Shown piece after piece: positions 6,613-6,627 of a stretch of 6,627 nt of DNA; the stretch's first letter is position 1; each line of letters begins with the position of its first letter. A program made the position numbers and the translations under genes. Under the pieces are notes generated by a model. That model was not told the DNA's origin, ran no database searches, and saw only the letters and a program-made list of their open reading frames with translations. Source of the DNA: an uncultured Lachnospiraceae bacterium (GTDB lineage Bacteria; Bacillota; Clostridia; Lachnospirales; Lachnospiraceae); NCBI GenBank assembly GCA_910584115.1, contig CAJTYN010000165.1, forward strand, positions 1 to 6,627, given 5' to 3'.

Positions 6613-6627
6613 ATTCTATTTACCAGT

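Noticed and set aside
1..6627. CRISPR array, tRNA, rRNA, or insertion sequence
   Set aside because: No regularly spaced repeats, no cloverleaf or rRNA-like stretch, and no transposase were seen; the long regions are all accounted for by the four genes.

Overview
The window carries four protein genes, all on the minus strand and read from right to left: two divergent MttB-superfamily (trimethylamine methyltransferase-like) proteins followed by two BCCT-family transporters. The MttB superfamily removes a methyl group from quaternary or tertiary amines and passes it to a corrinoid protein. BCCT proteins import betaines, carnitine, choline and similar compounds. The set therefore looks like part of an uptake-and-demethylation locus for one or more quaternary amines. 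The GC content is middling, the Shine-Dalgarno sequences are very strong (AGGAGG type) before every gene, and MttB plus BCCT genes are clustered. Together these suggest an anaerobic Firmicute of the Clostridia, perhaps an acetogen or gut anaerobe. That assignment is inference from style and gene content, not from a marker gene.

Layout, in direction of transcription. 6627-6408: upstream region with two GC-rich or perfect palindromes (6536-6612), a weak promoter candidate (6510-6537) and a leader hairpin (6426-6464) that also reads as an intrinsic terminator for the opposite strand. 6407-4965: first MttB-like protein, 480 aa. 4964-4899: short gap with a 12-bp hairpin that could trim read-through. 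4898-3483: second MttB-like protein, 471 aa. 3482-3464: 19-base gap with a Shine-Dalgarno sequence. 3463-1757: first BCCT transporter, 568 aa, with a strongly rewritten aromatic binding box. 1756-1551: gap almost filled by a concentric 152-bp palindrome. 1550-1: second BCCT transporter, 516 codons seen and running off the left edge inside its hydrophilic C-terminal tail; its aromatic box is nearly classical.

How they may work together (inference): the two transporters bring in quaternary amines, possibly two different ones given their different binding boxes. The two MttB-like enzymes demethylate them onto a cobalamin protein, and the methyl group then enters tetrahydrofolate metabolism. The corrinoid protein, the second methyltransferase and the corrinoid-activating protein are not in the window and would have to be encoded elsewhere. 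Neither MttB-like gene has an in-frame TAG, so both belong to the non-pyrrolysine branch, whose known members act on substrates such as glycine betaine, proline betaine, carnitine and gamma-butyrobetaine rather than trimethylamine. No RNA genes, insertion sequences or CRISPR arrays were seen.
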